Shown: positions 23,959 to 33,173, numbered from the stretch's first letter. The stretch is 64,000 nt of DNA from Nonomuraea aurantiaca (GCF_020215705.1 NZ_JAIWNB010000013.1:124001-188000), one strand, 5' to 3'. Made by a program: numbers and translations. Notes: generated by a model not told the origin, from the sequence alone.

Positions 23959-25560
23959 TCAGAGCGCGTCCCACAGGTCGCAGTTGTGCTCGGTGGCCAT
24001 CTCACTGGCCGGGACCATCACCGACCGTCCGCCCGCGCGCAGCGACATGACGCGCGAGGTGCGGTTGTAGTCCGGCCACGGCGACGCGAACGGCGCCTGC
24101 GGCCGGGCGAGCCGGGTGAACGAGCCCCAGTAGTGCACCATGTCCGCCGCCAGCCGGCGCTCGGCCGCGTCGAAGGTGGGCGCGATCGGCGTGCCGTTGT
24201 CGAAGCTCGGCCACAGGTAGGCCAGCTCGGCGGCGTGCCCGGCGCCCCACTCGTACCCGACCGGCTCGGGGGTGAGGCCCGGCCCCGTACGGTGGTCGAA
24301 CCGGTAGGCGAACACGCGGGTGTAGGCGGACAGGTCCTTGATGAACCGGAGCGTCGGGCAGCCGCCCAGACCGGCGATGTACCCCGAGTCGGTGAAGATC
24401 GCCGCCGACAGGTACGCGCCGGTGAATCGGTCCGTCGTCGCCGGCCAGGGATACCGGGCCAGGATGGCGTCGGCGTTGCCGCCGAACAGGGACCGGACGA
24501 AGTTCTCGTACTGCTCTCGGGTCCAGTCCAGATTGCCCTGCGCGAACGTGCGGCCCTCGTCGCGGGTGGAGCCAACGATCAGGGGCACGCGCTGGAAGTG
24601 ACCCGCACGGACAGCGTCATCGGGAGCCTCCGGCAGCACCGGGCCGCCGTGCACGAACGAGCTGAACTGCGGCCCGTCGACGAGCCGTGCCGGGGACAGC
24701 GCGCGCAGGCAGGCGACGGCGGTCGCGTCGTCGGCGCAGCCGAGCCGGCCAGCGATGGACGTGCCGGACTGCTCCCCCTGGCTGACGGGCTGGCTGACGC
24801 AGGAGCCGCTCTGGATGATCGCGCGCTTGAAGAGCCCGCTCGATCCGGGGGCGGTGAGGTGGCCGCAGACGGAGAACCCGCCGGCCGACTCCCCGTCGAT
24901 GGTGACCTGCCGGGGGTCGCCGCCGAAAGCGCCGATGTTGCGCTGCACCCAGCGCAGCGCCGCCTGCTGGTCGAGGAACCCGTAGTTGCCGGACTGCCCG
25001 GCCTCGCGGGTGAGCGCCGGGTGGGCCAGGAAGCCGAACACGCCCAGGCGGTAGTTGATGCTCACCACCACGACGTTCTCCAGGCGGGCGATCAGGCTGC
25101 CGTCGTGCTGGTTGCCGGAGCCGTTGACCAGGCCGCCGCCGTGGATCCAGAACAGCACGGGCAGCCGCTGCCCGGCCTTGACGCCGGCGGGCCTGAACAC
25201 GTTGAGGTACAGGCAGTCCTCGGTCTCGGAGCGCGGTCCGTTGCTGCTGGCCGCGGCGGGACAGCGGTTGCCCCACTCGGCGGCGTCGCGAACGCCCGTC
25301 CACGCGCGGGCCGGGCGGGGCGCTCTCCAGCGCAGGTCGCCGACCGGGGGCTCCGCGTACGGGACGGCCAGGAACCGGTCCACGCGATCGGCCACGGCGC
25401 CTCTGAGCAGGCCGGTCTCCGCCCGCACCACCGGGCGGGCCGCGCCGGCGAGTGCGGGGGTCGCGGGGATTCCTAAGAGAAGGGTGACGACGGCGGTCAG
25501 CAGCGCGAAAACGCGACGGCTCGATTTCCTTTTCGGCGTCGGAGCGAGAGTTTCCGGCAT
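23959..25560 (-). CDS. secreted type-B carboxylesterase
   Basis: 533 residues from ATG 25560, preceded by GAAGGAG. A Sec signal (KRKSSRRVFALLTAVVTLLLGIPATPALA in pieces) is followed by the alpha/beta-hydrolase of the carboxylesterase/lipase family: FLAVPYAEPPVGDLRW, EDCLYLNVFRPA, the oxyanion loop HGGGLVNGSG and the nucleophile elbow DGESAGGFS with Ser225. A conserved disulfide Cys pair (NRC...EDC) is present. The acid and His fall in the usual C-terminal part (GAGHAAELAYLW contains the His). It hydrolyses esters outside the cell; the natural substrate is unknown. No operon partner. Confidence 0.92.
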   Translation of the reverse strand: MPETLAPTPKRKSSRRVFALLTAVVTLLLGIPATPALAGAARPVVRAETGLLRGAVADRVDRFLAVPYAEPPVGDLRWRAPRPARAWTGVRDAAEWGNRCPAAASSNGPRSETEDCLYLNVFRPAGVKAGQRLPVLFWIHGGGLVNGSGNQHDGSLIARLENVVVVSINYRLGVFGFLAHPALTREAGQSGNYGFLDQQAALRWVQRNIGAFGGDPRQVTIDGESAGGFSVCGHLTAPGSSGLFKRAIIQSGSCVSQPVSQGEQSGTSIAGRLGCADDATAVACLRALSPARLVDGPQFSSFVHGGPVLPEAPDDAVRAGHFQRVPLIVGSTRDEGRTFAQGNLDWTREQYENFVRSLFGGNADAILARYPWPATTDRFTGAYLSAAIFTDSGYIAGLGGCPTLRFIKDLSAYTRVFAYRFDHRTGPGLTPEPVGYEWGAGHAAELAYLWPSFDNGTPIAPTFDAAERRLAADMVHYWGSFTRLARPQAPFASPWPDYNRTSRVMSLRAGGRSVMVPASEMATEHNCDLWDAL

Positions 25561-25943
25561 GTACGCAACTCCTTCGGGACGGGCCGCGGAGGGAATCATG
25601 CGCCTGAAACATAGCTCTGGTCCGATCTATCGGATAGCGCTCTCCCGTTGAATGGAAGGCTTTTACCCCGATCCCCGATCCAGACGGCGATCCGGGCCAC
25701 CACGGTGCCGACGCTCGTCACTGTGCGTCAGACGCCAACCGTCACGATCACGAACCGTGTGCTGACAAAGAGTCAACCCACCATTGTGCACGAATCTTCA
25801 CATCTGGAGCTTGAAGTACATCTGCCCCATCGGCATAGTGGACGCACCACAGGCGTATCAGTCGTGGCGGGCATCCTGGGGGGCCGCTACCAGTTCACGA
25901 CTGCCTAGCGGCGCACCACTACGCGCGGAATTGGACACGATGG
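25561..25943. other. divergent intergenic region, no gene seen
   Basis: 383 bases between the esterase and conservon starts. TCCGAT-CT-ATCGGA (25621-25634) is a 14-bp palindrome close to the esterase start and could be its operator. The part from about 25730 to 25860 is less GC-rich than its surroundings. An 86-codon frame here lacks coding character and is not called. Confidence 0.5.
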
Positions 25944-28565
25944 ATGAGCTCGCCTCCGCCGATCCGCACCAAACTGCTGAGGATCCTGCTGCTTCCGCTG
26001 GTCTCGATGGTCGCCTTATGGGGATTCATCGCCTACTCCAGCGCGGATGAGATCGCCGCGGTCTCCCAGACGCAGGACCGATGGGACGCCATCGGGTCGC
26101 CGGTGCTGGAACTGATCATCGAACTACAGCAGGAGCGCCAGCTTTCGGCGGCGGCGCCACGCAGCACCGGCACGTACGCGCTGCTGGCCGAGCAGCGGCC
26201 GATCACCGATGGCAAGGCCGCGCGGCTGCGCGAGGCCATCGGATCCATCGGCTCCGCCGGCGAGGGGTCGGAGGACGACACCCCGGCCGAGGTGCGGGAG
26301 CTGGTGCGGGCACTCGACGGCCTCCAGTCACTGCGCGAGCGCGCGGACGATGGCGCGCTGTCCCCGCCGCTGAAGATCATCAACGCGTACAGCAACCTGA
26401 TCAGCATCGCCAACCGGCAGTTCACCGACTCCGACGCGTTGAGCAGCCTCTCGTCCTACCGCGCCGTGCGCGGCATGGCGGCCTACAGCGCCACCGCCGA
26501 ATACCTGGGCCAGGAGCACGCCGTGCTCACCAGCACGATCGTGCACCACAAGATGACCCCCACGGACCGTGCCTCGTTCGTCTCCGCGATGACCAGCCGC
26601 CGGCTCGTCTTCGCCAACGCCGAACGCGACGCGGGCCCCGCCCTGCGGGCGAACTACGACAAGCTGGTCGCCAGTGCCCCGTACAAGCGGCTGCTGGCGG
26701 TGGAGGACCGGCTGTTCGGGTGGGACACCAACGGATCGCCGCCGGTGGACCCCGACGAGTGGAAGGCCGACGCCGAGACCCTCCTCAGCGCCATCAACCT
26801 CGACACGCACGCGGAGCTGGGCCGCTCCTCGGTGGAGGCCGAGGACCAGAAGACCGGGGCGTACTGGCGGATCTGGCTGGTCCTGATCCTGGGACTGGCC
26901 GCGGTGGTCGCGTCGGTGGCCCTTTCGTACCGGTTCGGCCAGTCCCTGATCGCCGAGCTCCGACGCCTTCAGGCGTCCGCGGTCGAACTCGCCGAAGAGC
27001 GGCTGCCCCGGCTGGTCGAGCGGCTGCGCCGCGGCGACGACGTCGACCCGGCCACGGAGGCCCCCGGCCTCGACCCGGCCCACACCGCCGAGGTCGATCG
27101 CGTGGTGAACGCGTTCTCCGCCGTACGCCGCACCGCCGTCGAGGCCGCGGTGGGCCAGGCGACGCTGCGCAAGGGCGTCGCCCAGGTCTTCCTCAACCTG
27201 GCCTGGCGCAACCAGGCGCTGCTCCATCGCCAGCTCGCGCTGCTCGACACCATGGAGCGCCGGGTCGACGACCCGGAGGTCCTGGAAGACCTCTTCAAGC
27301 TCGACCACCTGACGACCCGCATGCGGCGGCACGCGGAGAACCTCATCATCCTGTCCGACTCCGCCCCCGCCCGCCGCTGGCGCGACCCCGTGCCGCTGTA
27401 CGACGTCGTACGCGCGGCGGTGCTGGAGGTCGAGGACTACACCCGCGTCACCGTCGCGCCGATGCCGGACTCCCCGCTGCTGGTCGGCGCCGCGGTCACC
27501 GACGTGATCCACCTGATCGCCGAGCTGGTGGAGAACGCCGCCGTCTTCTCCCCGCCCGACACGACCGTGCACGTCCGCAGCATGACCGCGGCCAACGGCT
27601 TCGCGCTCGAGGTGGAGGACCGGGGCCTGGGGATGAACCAGGACACCCTCGACGAGCTCAACGCCCGGCTGGTCAACCCGCCGGAGTTCGACCTGGCCGA
27701 CAGCGACCGGCTCGGCCTGTTCGTGGTGTCCAGGCTCGCGGCCCGGCACAACATCAAGATCATGCTGCGCCGCTCGCCGTACGACGGGACCACCGCGATC
27801 CTGCTGCTCCCCACGGCCCTGCTCGCCAACGCCGAGGCCCTGGCCGTCGCCGCCGCGCACCCGGTGGGCCACGGCGGGCGCGCGCCCAGGCCCATGCGCG
27901 CGATCGGCACCGCGCCCGCCGAGGCCCGGCCCCGCGTGGTGTCCCTGTCCCCGGAGCCCTTCTCTCCGGAGCCCTTCTCCCCCCTCGCCTCGGATGCCTT
28001 CTCCGCCCGCGCGGCGGAGGCCGTGAACGGCCGAGAGGTCCCCGGCAACCCCGGTGACCACGCCGGTGACCACGGGAACGCGGCTGACCCGGGCGGCACG
28101 CCGGACGCGCCCGTCCGCGCACCGGAGCCCGAGCGCGCGACCTGGTTCGAGGCCGGTCCCGTACCGAGGCCGGCACCCGGCCCGGTGAACGGGCTGGGGA
28201 ACGGGCTTGGGAACGGAGCGGCGAACGGGCTGGGGAGCGAGGCCGTCGCCGAGCCGAGTACCGGACCGATTTCGAGGCCAGGGGGCGCCGGGTCCCCCGG
28301 TCCATCCGTAGAGTGGAGCCGCACGGTGCCCGCCCAGGAGGCCGACGAGGACCTCGACGGGTTGCCCATGCGCGTACCCCAAGCCAACATGGCTCCTCAG
28401 CTGCGCGCCGCGCGGCGCACGGACCGCAGCGCCGTCTCGGTGCGCTCGCCGGAGGAGCTCGCACAGATCATGTCGTCCATGCAACGTGGCTGGCAGCAGG
28501 GTCGCCACCAGACGGAGCAGGAACACGACGTGTGGAACCGAAAGGACGACCAACCCGATGCCTGA
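25944..28565 (+). CDS. cvnA: conservon protein A: membrane sensor kinase-like protein with nitrate/nitrite-sensing-type domain
   Basis: 873 residues. TM1 (LLRILLLPLVSMVALWGFIAY) and TM2 (IWLVLILGLAAVVASVALSY) flank a helical extracellular NIT-type sensor of about 260 residues. A HAMP-like region follows (ELRRLQASAVELAEERLPRLVERL), then a helical dimerisation part and a histidine-kinase-type ATPase domain: HLIAELVENAAVFSPPDT (N box), VEDRGLGMNQDTLDELN (G1) and SDRLGLFVVSRLAARH (G2). A clear phosphoacceptor H-box is not evident. The last 230 residues are disordered, with SPEPFSPEPFSP and NGLGNGLGNGAANGLG repeats. In conservons, this protein is thought to work like an upstream receptor for the small GTPase encoded last. 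It overlaps the next gene by 8 bases. Confidence 0.92.
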   Translation: MSSPPPIRTKLLRILLLPLVSMVALWGFIAYSSADEIAAVSQTQDRWDAIGSPVLELIIELQQERQLSAAAPRSTGTYALLAEQRPITDGKAARLREAIGSIGSAGEGSEDDTPAEVRELVRALDGLQSLRERADDGALSPPLKIINAYSNLISIANRQFTDSDALSSLSSYRAVRGMAAYSATAEYLGQEHAVLTSTIVHHKMTPTDRASFVSAMTSRRLVFANAERDAGPALRANYDKLVASAPYKRLLAVEDRLFGWDTNGSPPVDPDEWKADAETLLSAINLDTHAELGRSSVEAEDQKTGAYWRIWLVLILGLAAVVASVALSYRFGQSLIAELRRLQASAVELAEERLPRLVERLRRGDDVDPATEAPGLDPAHTAEVDRVVNAFSAVRRTAVEAAVGQATLRKGVAQVFLNLAWRNQALLHRQLALLDTMERRVDDPEVLEDLFKLDHLTTRMRRHAENLIILSDSAPARRWRDPVPLYDVVRAAVLEVEDYTRVTVAPMPDSPLLVGAAVTDVIHLIAELVENAAVFSPPDTTVHVRSMTAANGFALEVEDRGLGMNQDTLDELNARLVNPPEFDLADSDRLGLFVVSRLAARHNIKIMLRRSPYDGTTAILLLPTALLANAEALAVAAAHPVGHGGRAPRPMRAIGTAPAEARPRVVSLSPEPFSPEPFSPLASDAFSARAAEAVNGREVPGNPGDHAGDHGNAADPGGTPDAPVRAPEPERATWFEAGPVPRPAPGPVNGLGNGLGNGAANGLGSEAVAEPSTGPISRPGGAGSPGPSVEWSRTVPAQEADEDLDGLPMRVPQANMAPQLRAARRTDRSAVSVRSPEELAQIMSSMQRGWQQGRHQTEQEHDVWNRKDDQPDA

Positions 28566-28983
28566 CCCCAGAAGTGAACTGAGCTGGCTCCTCGACGACC
28601 TCACCCAGCGGGTCCCCGGCATCCGGCACGCCATCGTGCTGTCCGCCGACGGGCTGGCCATGGGCGGGTCCCGGGAGCTGACGCGGGAGGACTCCGAGCA
28701 CCTGTCCGCCATCTCCGCCGGCAGCCACAGCCTCGCCATGGGCGCGGGACGGCACTTCGGTCTGGGCGGCGTACGACAGACGATCATCGAGCTGGAGGGT
28801 GGCTTCCTGTTCGTCACCGCGGCGGGCCAGGGCGCCCGGCTGGCCGTGCTCGCCTCGGGTGACGCCGAGCTGGGCATGGTCACCTACGAGATGGCGCTCA
28901 TGGTCAAGCGCGTCGGGGAGCACCTCTCCTCCCAGCCGAGGGGAGCGGCACCGGCACCCGCCTGGAACGGCGCCAGACCGTGA
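28558..28983 (+). CDS. cvnB: conservon protein B: roadblock/LC7-domain protein
   Basis: 141 residues; a roadblock/LC7 (MglB-like) fold: LSWLLDDLTQRVPGIRHAIVLSADGLAMGGS, then the EHLSAISAGSHSLAMGAGRHF helix and the QTIIELEGGFLFVTAAGQGARLAVLA strands. Roadblock proteins act as GTPase-activating or scaffolding partners of small Ras-like GTPases; in conservons this is the partner of CvnD. Start ATG 28558 lies inside the end of cvnA, and the stop overlaps the next GTG by four bases. Confidence 0.93.
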   Translation: MPDPRSELSWLLDDLTQRVPGIRHAIVLSADGLAMGGSRELTREDSEHLSAISAGSHSLAMGAGRHFGLGGVRQTIIELEGGFLFVTAAGQGARLAVLASGDAELGMVTYEMALMVKRVGEHLSSQPRGAAPAPAWNGARP

Positions 28984-29330
28984 CCGGGGAGGATCCCGGG
29001 CCGCTGATCCGGCTCTTCGGGCTGACCGGCGGCAGGGCGCGACCGCGTGGCGAGACGTTCGACCTGGTGGCCATCGTCACCACGGTCGGCGGTTCCCACG
29101 AGCTCGCGGACCTGATCCCGGAGCATCGCACCGTGCTGTCGGTGTGCCGCAGGCCCACACCGGTGGCGGATGTCGCGGCCCATCTCAAGCTGCCGCTCAA
29201 CATCACGCGGGTGATCCTGGGCGACCTGCGCCGCGAGGGTCTTGTCACCATCGAGCGTCCGCGCCCCGCGGCGCAGACGATCGACGAACGCATCTACAGG
29301 GAAGTGCTGCATGGACTACGCAGCCTCTGA
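28980..29330 (+). CDS. cvnC: conservon protein C: DUF742 protein
   Basis: 116 residues from GTG 28980. It matches DUF742: PLIRLFGLTGGRARPRGETFDLVAIVTT at the N-terminus, then a winged-helix-like part, RTVLSVCRRPTPVADVAAHLKLPLNITRVILGDLRREGLV (in pieces). In conservons this small protein is always third; its biochemical role is unclear, although the helix-turn-helix look suggests binding to nucleic acid or to the other conservon proteins. Translationally coupled on both sides. Confidence 0.93.
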   Translation: MTGEDPGPLIRLFGLTGGRARPRGETFDLVAIVTTVGGSHELADLIPEHRTVLSVCRRPTPVADVAAHLKLPLNITRVILGDLRREGLVTIERPRPAAQTIDERIYREVLHGLRSL

Positions 29331-29892
29331 GCCGGGGGCGACCGCGGTCGCCTCGGCCTTGGCCATCAAGATCCTCGTCGCGGGCGGCTTCGGCGTCGGC
29401 AAGACGACCATGGTCGGCACCATCAGCGAGATCCGGCCGCTGCACACCGAGGAGCTCCTGAGCGAGCGGGGCATCGGGGTGGACGACACCTCCGGCGTGG
29501 ACGCCAAGGTCACCACCACTGTCGCGCTGGACTTCGGCCGGATCACCATCCGCGACGGCCTGTGGCTGTACCTGTTCGGCACCCCCGGCCAGGACCGGTT
29601 CTGGTTCATGTGGGATGAGCTGTCGGTCGGCGCGCTCGGCGCCGTCGTGCTCACCGACACCCGCCGCCTGCAGGACTGCTTCCCGGCGGTGGACTACTTC
29701 GAGCAGCGCGGCATCCCGTTCCTGGTCGCCGTGAACTGCTTCGACGGGGCCAAACGCTACGACCCGGCCAAGGTACGGCGGGCGCTCGGCCTGGCCGAGA
29801 CCACTCCGGTGGTGCTGTGCGACGTACGCGAACGCGAGTCGGTCAAGGAAGTGCTCACGACGCTGGTCACGTACGCGGTGGAAGGGGCCTGA
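29311..29892 (+). CDS. cvnD: conservon protein D: Ras-like small GTPase
   Basis: 193 residues from ATG 29311, overlapping cvnC by 20 bases. G1 is GGFGVGKTTM, the switch region includes DDTSGVDAKVTTTVALDFGRI, G3 is FGTPGQDRF and the G4 position reads NCFDG instead of NKxD, which is usual for the conservon/MglA-like group. The C-terminal helix ends the protein without a lipid-anchor motif. It presumably cycles between GDP and GTP states under control of CvnA and CvnB and signals to an unknown target; conservons in Streptomyces affect development and antibiotic production. Confidence 0.93.
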   Translation: MDYAASEPGATAVASALAIKILVAGGFGVGKTTMVGTISEIRPLHTEELLSERGIGVDDTSGVDAKVTTTVALDFGRITIRDGLWLYLFGTPGQDRFWFMWDELSVGALGAVVLTDTRRLQDCFPAVDYFEQRGIPFLVAVNCFDGAKRYDPAKVRRALGLAETTPVVLCDVRERESVKEVLTTLVTYAVEGA

Positions 29893-29939
29893 CGACCCCC
29901 CCATCAGAGGAAGCTCCATGGAAGTGGCCGACGGCTGTC

Positions 29940-29952
29940 TATAGTTACACCG
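29940..29952 (+). promoter_or_regulatory. probable leaderless promoter of the PucR gene
   Basis: TATAGT (29940-29945) is a strong actinobacterial -10 element and lies 6 bases before GTG 29952, so transcription would begin at or next to the start codon. No matching -35 TTGACA is visible at 17-18 bases upstream. Confidence 0.5.
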
Positions 29953-31511
29953 TGTTCACGCTGCAAGCCCTGGTGGATCGCGCCTCACTCGAACTGCGGG
30001 TGCTGGCGCCGGGACGGCCGGGCGCGCTGGACGAGCCGGTCACCTGGGTGCACAACACCGAGCTGCCCGACCCATCGCACTACGTACGCGAAGGCGAGCT
30101 CGTACTGACGAACGGCCTGTGGATCGGCCAGGTGCCGCCGGAGCACTTCGTGCGGAACGTCATGAAGGCCAAGGCCGGCGGCATCGTGTTCGGCCTGCGG
30201 GCCGAGACGCCCGTCACTCCCCCGGAGCTCGTCGACGCCTGCCGCGAAGGGGAGCTGCCACTGCTGGAGATCTCCATCGCGGTGCCGTTCACGGCGGTTT
30301 CGCAGGCCGTGGCCGACATGCTGACCGACGAACGCAAGCAGGCGCTGGTCGGCATGGTGCGCCGGGGGGACGCCCTGGCCACGGCGATCTCCCGGGGAGC
30401 CGGCGCCTCCGGCGTGCTCGACGTCCTGCGGCGCGAGCATGACCTGCCGCTCGCGGTGGTCGACAGGATGGCGCGGCCGCTCGCGATGGCCGGCGCCGAT
30501 CTCCGAGCGGACCAACTGCACGCCGTGGCCACGGGATTGGCCAAGAGACCTCCGGCCCTGGAGGTGGATCTGGGGGACGCGGGACGCGCGGCGCTGTTCC
30601 CGGTGGGCGCCGTCGGCGACATCGACGCGGCTCTCATCTGCCTGCGCCCCTTGCGTGAGCTCGCGGCGAACGAGCGGGAGGCGCTGGAGCAGACGGCCCG
30701 GTTCCTCAGCCTGGAGGTCGCGAAACAGCAGGCGGTCCAGGCGATCGAGATGCGCTTCGCCAGCGAGCTCCTGGAGATGATCCTTTCAGGAGGCCGACGC
30801 GCCGCCGAGGTCCCTGGCCGCCTGCGCGCCTTCGGCGTGGATCCGGGCGGTCCGCTGGCCGTCTGCGCCGTGGCGTTCGCGCTCGGCGAGACCGCGACGA
30901 TGCACGGGCTCGCCGAGGTGATCGGGGAGTTCTTCGCGGCTGAAGGGGTGCCGGTCGTCGTCGCCGACGGCACGCAGGACGTCGTCGCCGTACTGACCTG
31001 GCGCCACCCCGAGCGTGAGCTGCCGCTGCTCGCCCAGCGCCTGCTCCACGACGTCGAACGGCGCTTCTCCGGCCTGCGCCCGGTCGCGGGCCTGGGCGGG
31101 CTCGCCGCCAGCTCGGCGGAGCTGCGACCCCGGCTCCTGCAGTCCAGGGAGACCTGCCGCGTGCTGCGGCGGACCCGCACGGGGCCTTCCGTACGGGCCT
31201 TCGCCGATTTGGGTACGCACCGGCTGCTCCTCGGCTCGCTCGACGTGGAGACTCTGCACGAGTTCGCCGGCGAGCTCCTCGGGCCGATGAAGGACCATGA
31301 CGCGCGGCGCGGCGGTGAGCTCGAGCTGACGCTACGGACCTACCTCGATCACGATGGGCAGTGGGCGGCGACGGCCGGCGCGTTGCACGTCCACGTCAAC
31401 ACGCTCCGCAACCGGCTGGCCAAGATCACCGAGCTCACCGGCAGAGACGTGGGACGCACCGAGGATCGGGTGGATCTGTTCCTGGCGCTGACCATCGACG
31501 CGATGGACTGA
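29952..31511 (+). CDS. PucR-family transcriptional regulator
   Basis: 519 residues from GTG 29952 (VFTLQALVDRASLEL, a standard PucR opening). The N-terminal PucR domain contains WVHNTELPDPSHYVREGELVLTNGL (pieces) and the GGIVFGLRAETP turn; a GGDEF-like middle follows; the C-terminal PucR helix-turn-helix reads LRTYLDHDGQWAATAGALHVHVNTLRNRLAKI in pieces. PucR proteins regulate purine or amine catabolism in many actinomycetes, but no such gene is adjacent except the downstream convergent OYE/DUF1989 pair. DUF1989 proteins belong to urea/purine-related metabolism, which makes a regulatory link plausible. Confidence 0.92.
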   Translation: MFTLQALVDRASLELRVLAPGRPGALDEPVTWVHNTELPDPSHYVREGELVLTNGLWIGQVPPEHFVRNVMKAKAGGIVFGLRAETPVTPPELVDACREGELPLLEISIAVPFTAVSQAVADMLTDERKQALVGMVRRGDALATAISRGAGASGVLDVLRREHDLPLAVVDRMARPLAMAGADLRADQLHAVATGLAKRPPALEVDLGDAGRAALFPVGAVGDIDAALICLRPLRELAANEREALEQTARFLSLEVAKQQAVQAIEMRFASELLEMILSGGRRAAEVPGRLRAFGVDPGGPLAVCAVAFALGETATMHGLAEVIGEFFAAEGVPVVVADGTQDVVAVLTWRHPERELPLLAQRLLHDVERRFSGLRPVAGLGGLAASSAELRPRLLQSRETCRVLRRTRTGPSVRAFADLGTHRLLLGSLDVETLHEFAGELLGPMKDHDARRGGELELTLRTYLDHDGQWAATAGALHVHVNTLRNRLAKITELTGRDVGRTEDRVDLFLALTIDAMD

Positions 31512-31533
31512 GCTACATCGGCCTGGATTGACC

Positions 31534-32649
31534 TCAAGCCGTCTGCCGCCACCGGTGGGCGTTGCTCAGCGTCGCCATCGGCTGGAGCATCTGGTGGTCG
31601 AAGGCCGCCATGGGCAGCCCCTGGGCCAGGCGCCGGGGGAAGTCGGGGTTGGCGAGCGCGCCCCGGCCCAAGGTCAGCACGTCCGCGTGGCCGTCCTCCA
31701 GCAGCATGGCTGCCTGGTCGAGGTCGTGCATGCCGCCGTTGGCCAGCACGGGCAGCCCCGTCACCTTCCGGGCGAGGCCGGTGATCGTCATCCCTCCGTC
31801 CAGGGTCGCCGTCTCCACCCAGTCCCGCCCTTCGCTGGCGATGTGCAGGTAGCTCGCGCCCGCTGCGGCGAGCGCGGCGAAGATGGTCTCCGCGTCCCTG
31901 GAGCCGCCCGCCCATCTGTGCGTGAAGTCGTTGACCTTGCCCTGTGACAGGCGGATCCCCACGCAGAAGTGCGGGCCGAGCTCCGCGCGGATGGCGGAGA
32001 CGATGTCGGCCGCCAGCCGTACCCGATGGGCGACCGGGCCGCCGTAGTGATCGTCGCGCTCGTTGGTGTAGTCCGTCAGGAACTGGTCCACGAGGTAGCC
32101 GTTGGCGCCGTGTACCTCGACCCCGTCGAAACCCGCTCGCCGGGCGCGGACGGCCGAGGCCACGAAACCGGCCACCGCGCGGTCGATGTCCTCCTGGCTC
32201 ATCGCGCGAGGTGTCGGCCATGAGCCGCGCCCGCCGTACTCGGGCATCATCTCCCCGCGTGGCTGGACGGCCGACGGCGCCACCGTCTCGTCGCGGTAGC
32301 GGTTGCCCTGCGACAGCGCGCCCGCGTGCATGAGCTGGAGGATCATCGACGCTCCCGCGTCGTGCACCTGCCTGGCGATCTCCTCCCAGGCGGCCTCGTG
32401 GCCGTCGGTGACGATGCCCGGCTGGTTGATGTACCCCTGGCTGTGCCAGGTGTCGGTGTAGGTTCCCTCGGTCACGACGAGGGAGAAGCCACCCTCGGCG
32501 AACGTCCGGTAATAGTCGGCCATCTCGCCTGTCGGCGTGCCGTCGGCGGCAGCGGACACCCTGGTCATGGGCGAGACCGCCAGCCGGTTGGCGAGGCTGA
32601 GCTCGCCGACGCGTTCCGGTCGCAGGGCGGGGTGCTGGACATCGTTCAT
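31534..32649 (-). CDS. old yellow enzyme-type NADH:flavin oxidoreductase (alkene reductase)
   Basis: 371 residues: FMN-binding TIM barrel of the OYE family. RLAVSPMTRVSA is the first-strand motif, LQLMHAGALSQ, the substrate-binding His/Asn pair in FDGVEVHGANGYLVDQFL (HxxN), the DHYGGPVAHRVRL signature with its Arg, and the phosphate-binding GGMHDL and LGRGALANPDF at the end. It reduces activated C=C bonds with NAD(P)H. Translation is coupled to the preceding DUF1989 gene by an ATGA overlap. Confidence 0.93.
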   Translation of the reverse strand: MNDVQHPALRPERVGELSLANRLAVSPMTRVSAAADGTPTGEMADYYRTFAEGGFSLVVTEGTYTDTWHSQGYINQPGIVTDGHEAAWEEIARQVHDAGASMILQLMHAGALSQGNRYRDETVAPSAVQPRGEMMPEYGGRGSWPTPRAMSQEDIDRAVAGFVASAVRARRAGFDGVEVHGANGYLVDQFLTDYTNERDDHYGGPVAHRVRLAADIVSAIRAELGPHFCVGIRLSQGKVNDFTHRWAGGSRDAETIFAALAAAGASYLHIASEGRDWVETATLDGGMTITGLARKVTGLPVLANGGMHDLDQAAMLLEDGHADVLTLGRGALANPDFPRRLAQGLPMAAFDHQMLQPMATLSNAHRWRQTA

Positions 32650-33062
32650 CGTTCGCTCTCTCCTTGTGTGATCAGGTCGATCGCCAGCGGCGTCGGCCGG
32701 TGCCCGTTGATTCCGGGCGACGGCCGGCTGAGCTGGCTGAGCGCGGTCAGTCGCCCGGGTGACGCGATCACGTTCGAGGCGGCGATGGACTGCGTGTTCG
32801 TGCTTTCGGCGTGCCCGCAGGACCTGGTGACCAGGGTGAGGATGGGCCGGCGCGGTTCGGTGACGAATTGCTCGCCGACCAGCGGGAACAGGCGACTGGT
32901 GGCGGCCCGCGTGTGCGACGCGCTGAGGTGCTCGTTCACGTCCGCCGCGGCGAACGCGAACGCGTCACCGACCTGACCTCCGTCGAGGTCGGTGACGCGC
33001 ACGCGCTGACCGGTACTGACCTTGACCGCCCGCCCTTCGCCGGCGGGCACGATGACTCGCAT
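32646..33062 (-). pseudogene. DUF1989 (urea carboxylase-associated) protein with an inverted internal segment
   Basis: From ATG 33062 the protein starts as a typical DUF1989 member: MRVIVPAGEGRAVKVSTGQR, GGQVGDAFAFAAADVNEHLS, ASHTRAATSRLFPLVGEQFV, RRPILTLV. After ILTLV the sequence loses all similarity until INGHRPTPLAIDL, which is a normal family end. The missing C-terminal motif, GDAITFEAAMDCVFVLSACPQDLV in pieces, is present but on the opposite strand, at about 32743-32829. So a segment of roughly 115 bases (32715-32829) is inverted, and about 60-70 further residues normally found before it are absent. CCTGGTGACCAGG (32823-32835), a near-perfect palindrome, marks one breakpoint; CCGGGCGAC/GTCGCCCGG lies at the other. 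The frame happens to stay open, but the protein is very likely non-functional. Confidence 0.8.
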
Positions 33063-33173
33063 GCCGACAGCCAAGCAGCCAGGACGGGCGCCTGACCATG
33101 GAGATTGCTACCGCATCGCGCCATTTTGATGGATGAACCTCCTGCATCCCGGCCGGGAGCGCGTGGCCGGTCG

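Noticed and set aside
25648-25908. 86-codon plus-strand frame between esterase and conservon
   Set aside because: No ribosome site and irregular codon use, with no similarity to known proteins; it lies in promoter DNA.
33062-33173. Possible immunity gene after the T7SS effector
   Set aside because: The space is 111 bases and the next gene is the DUF1989 gene; no small acidic gene fits.
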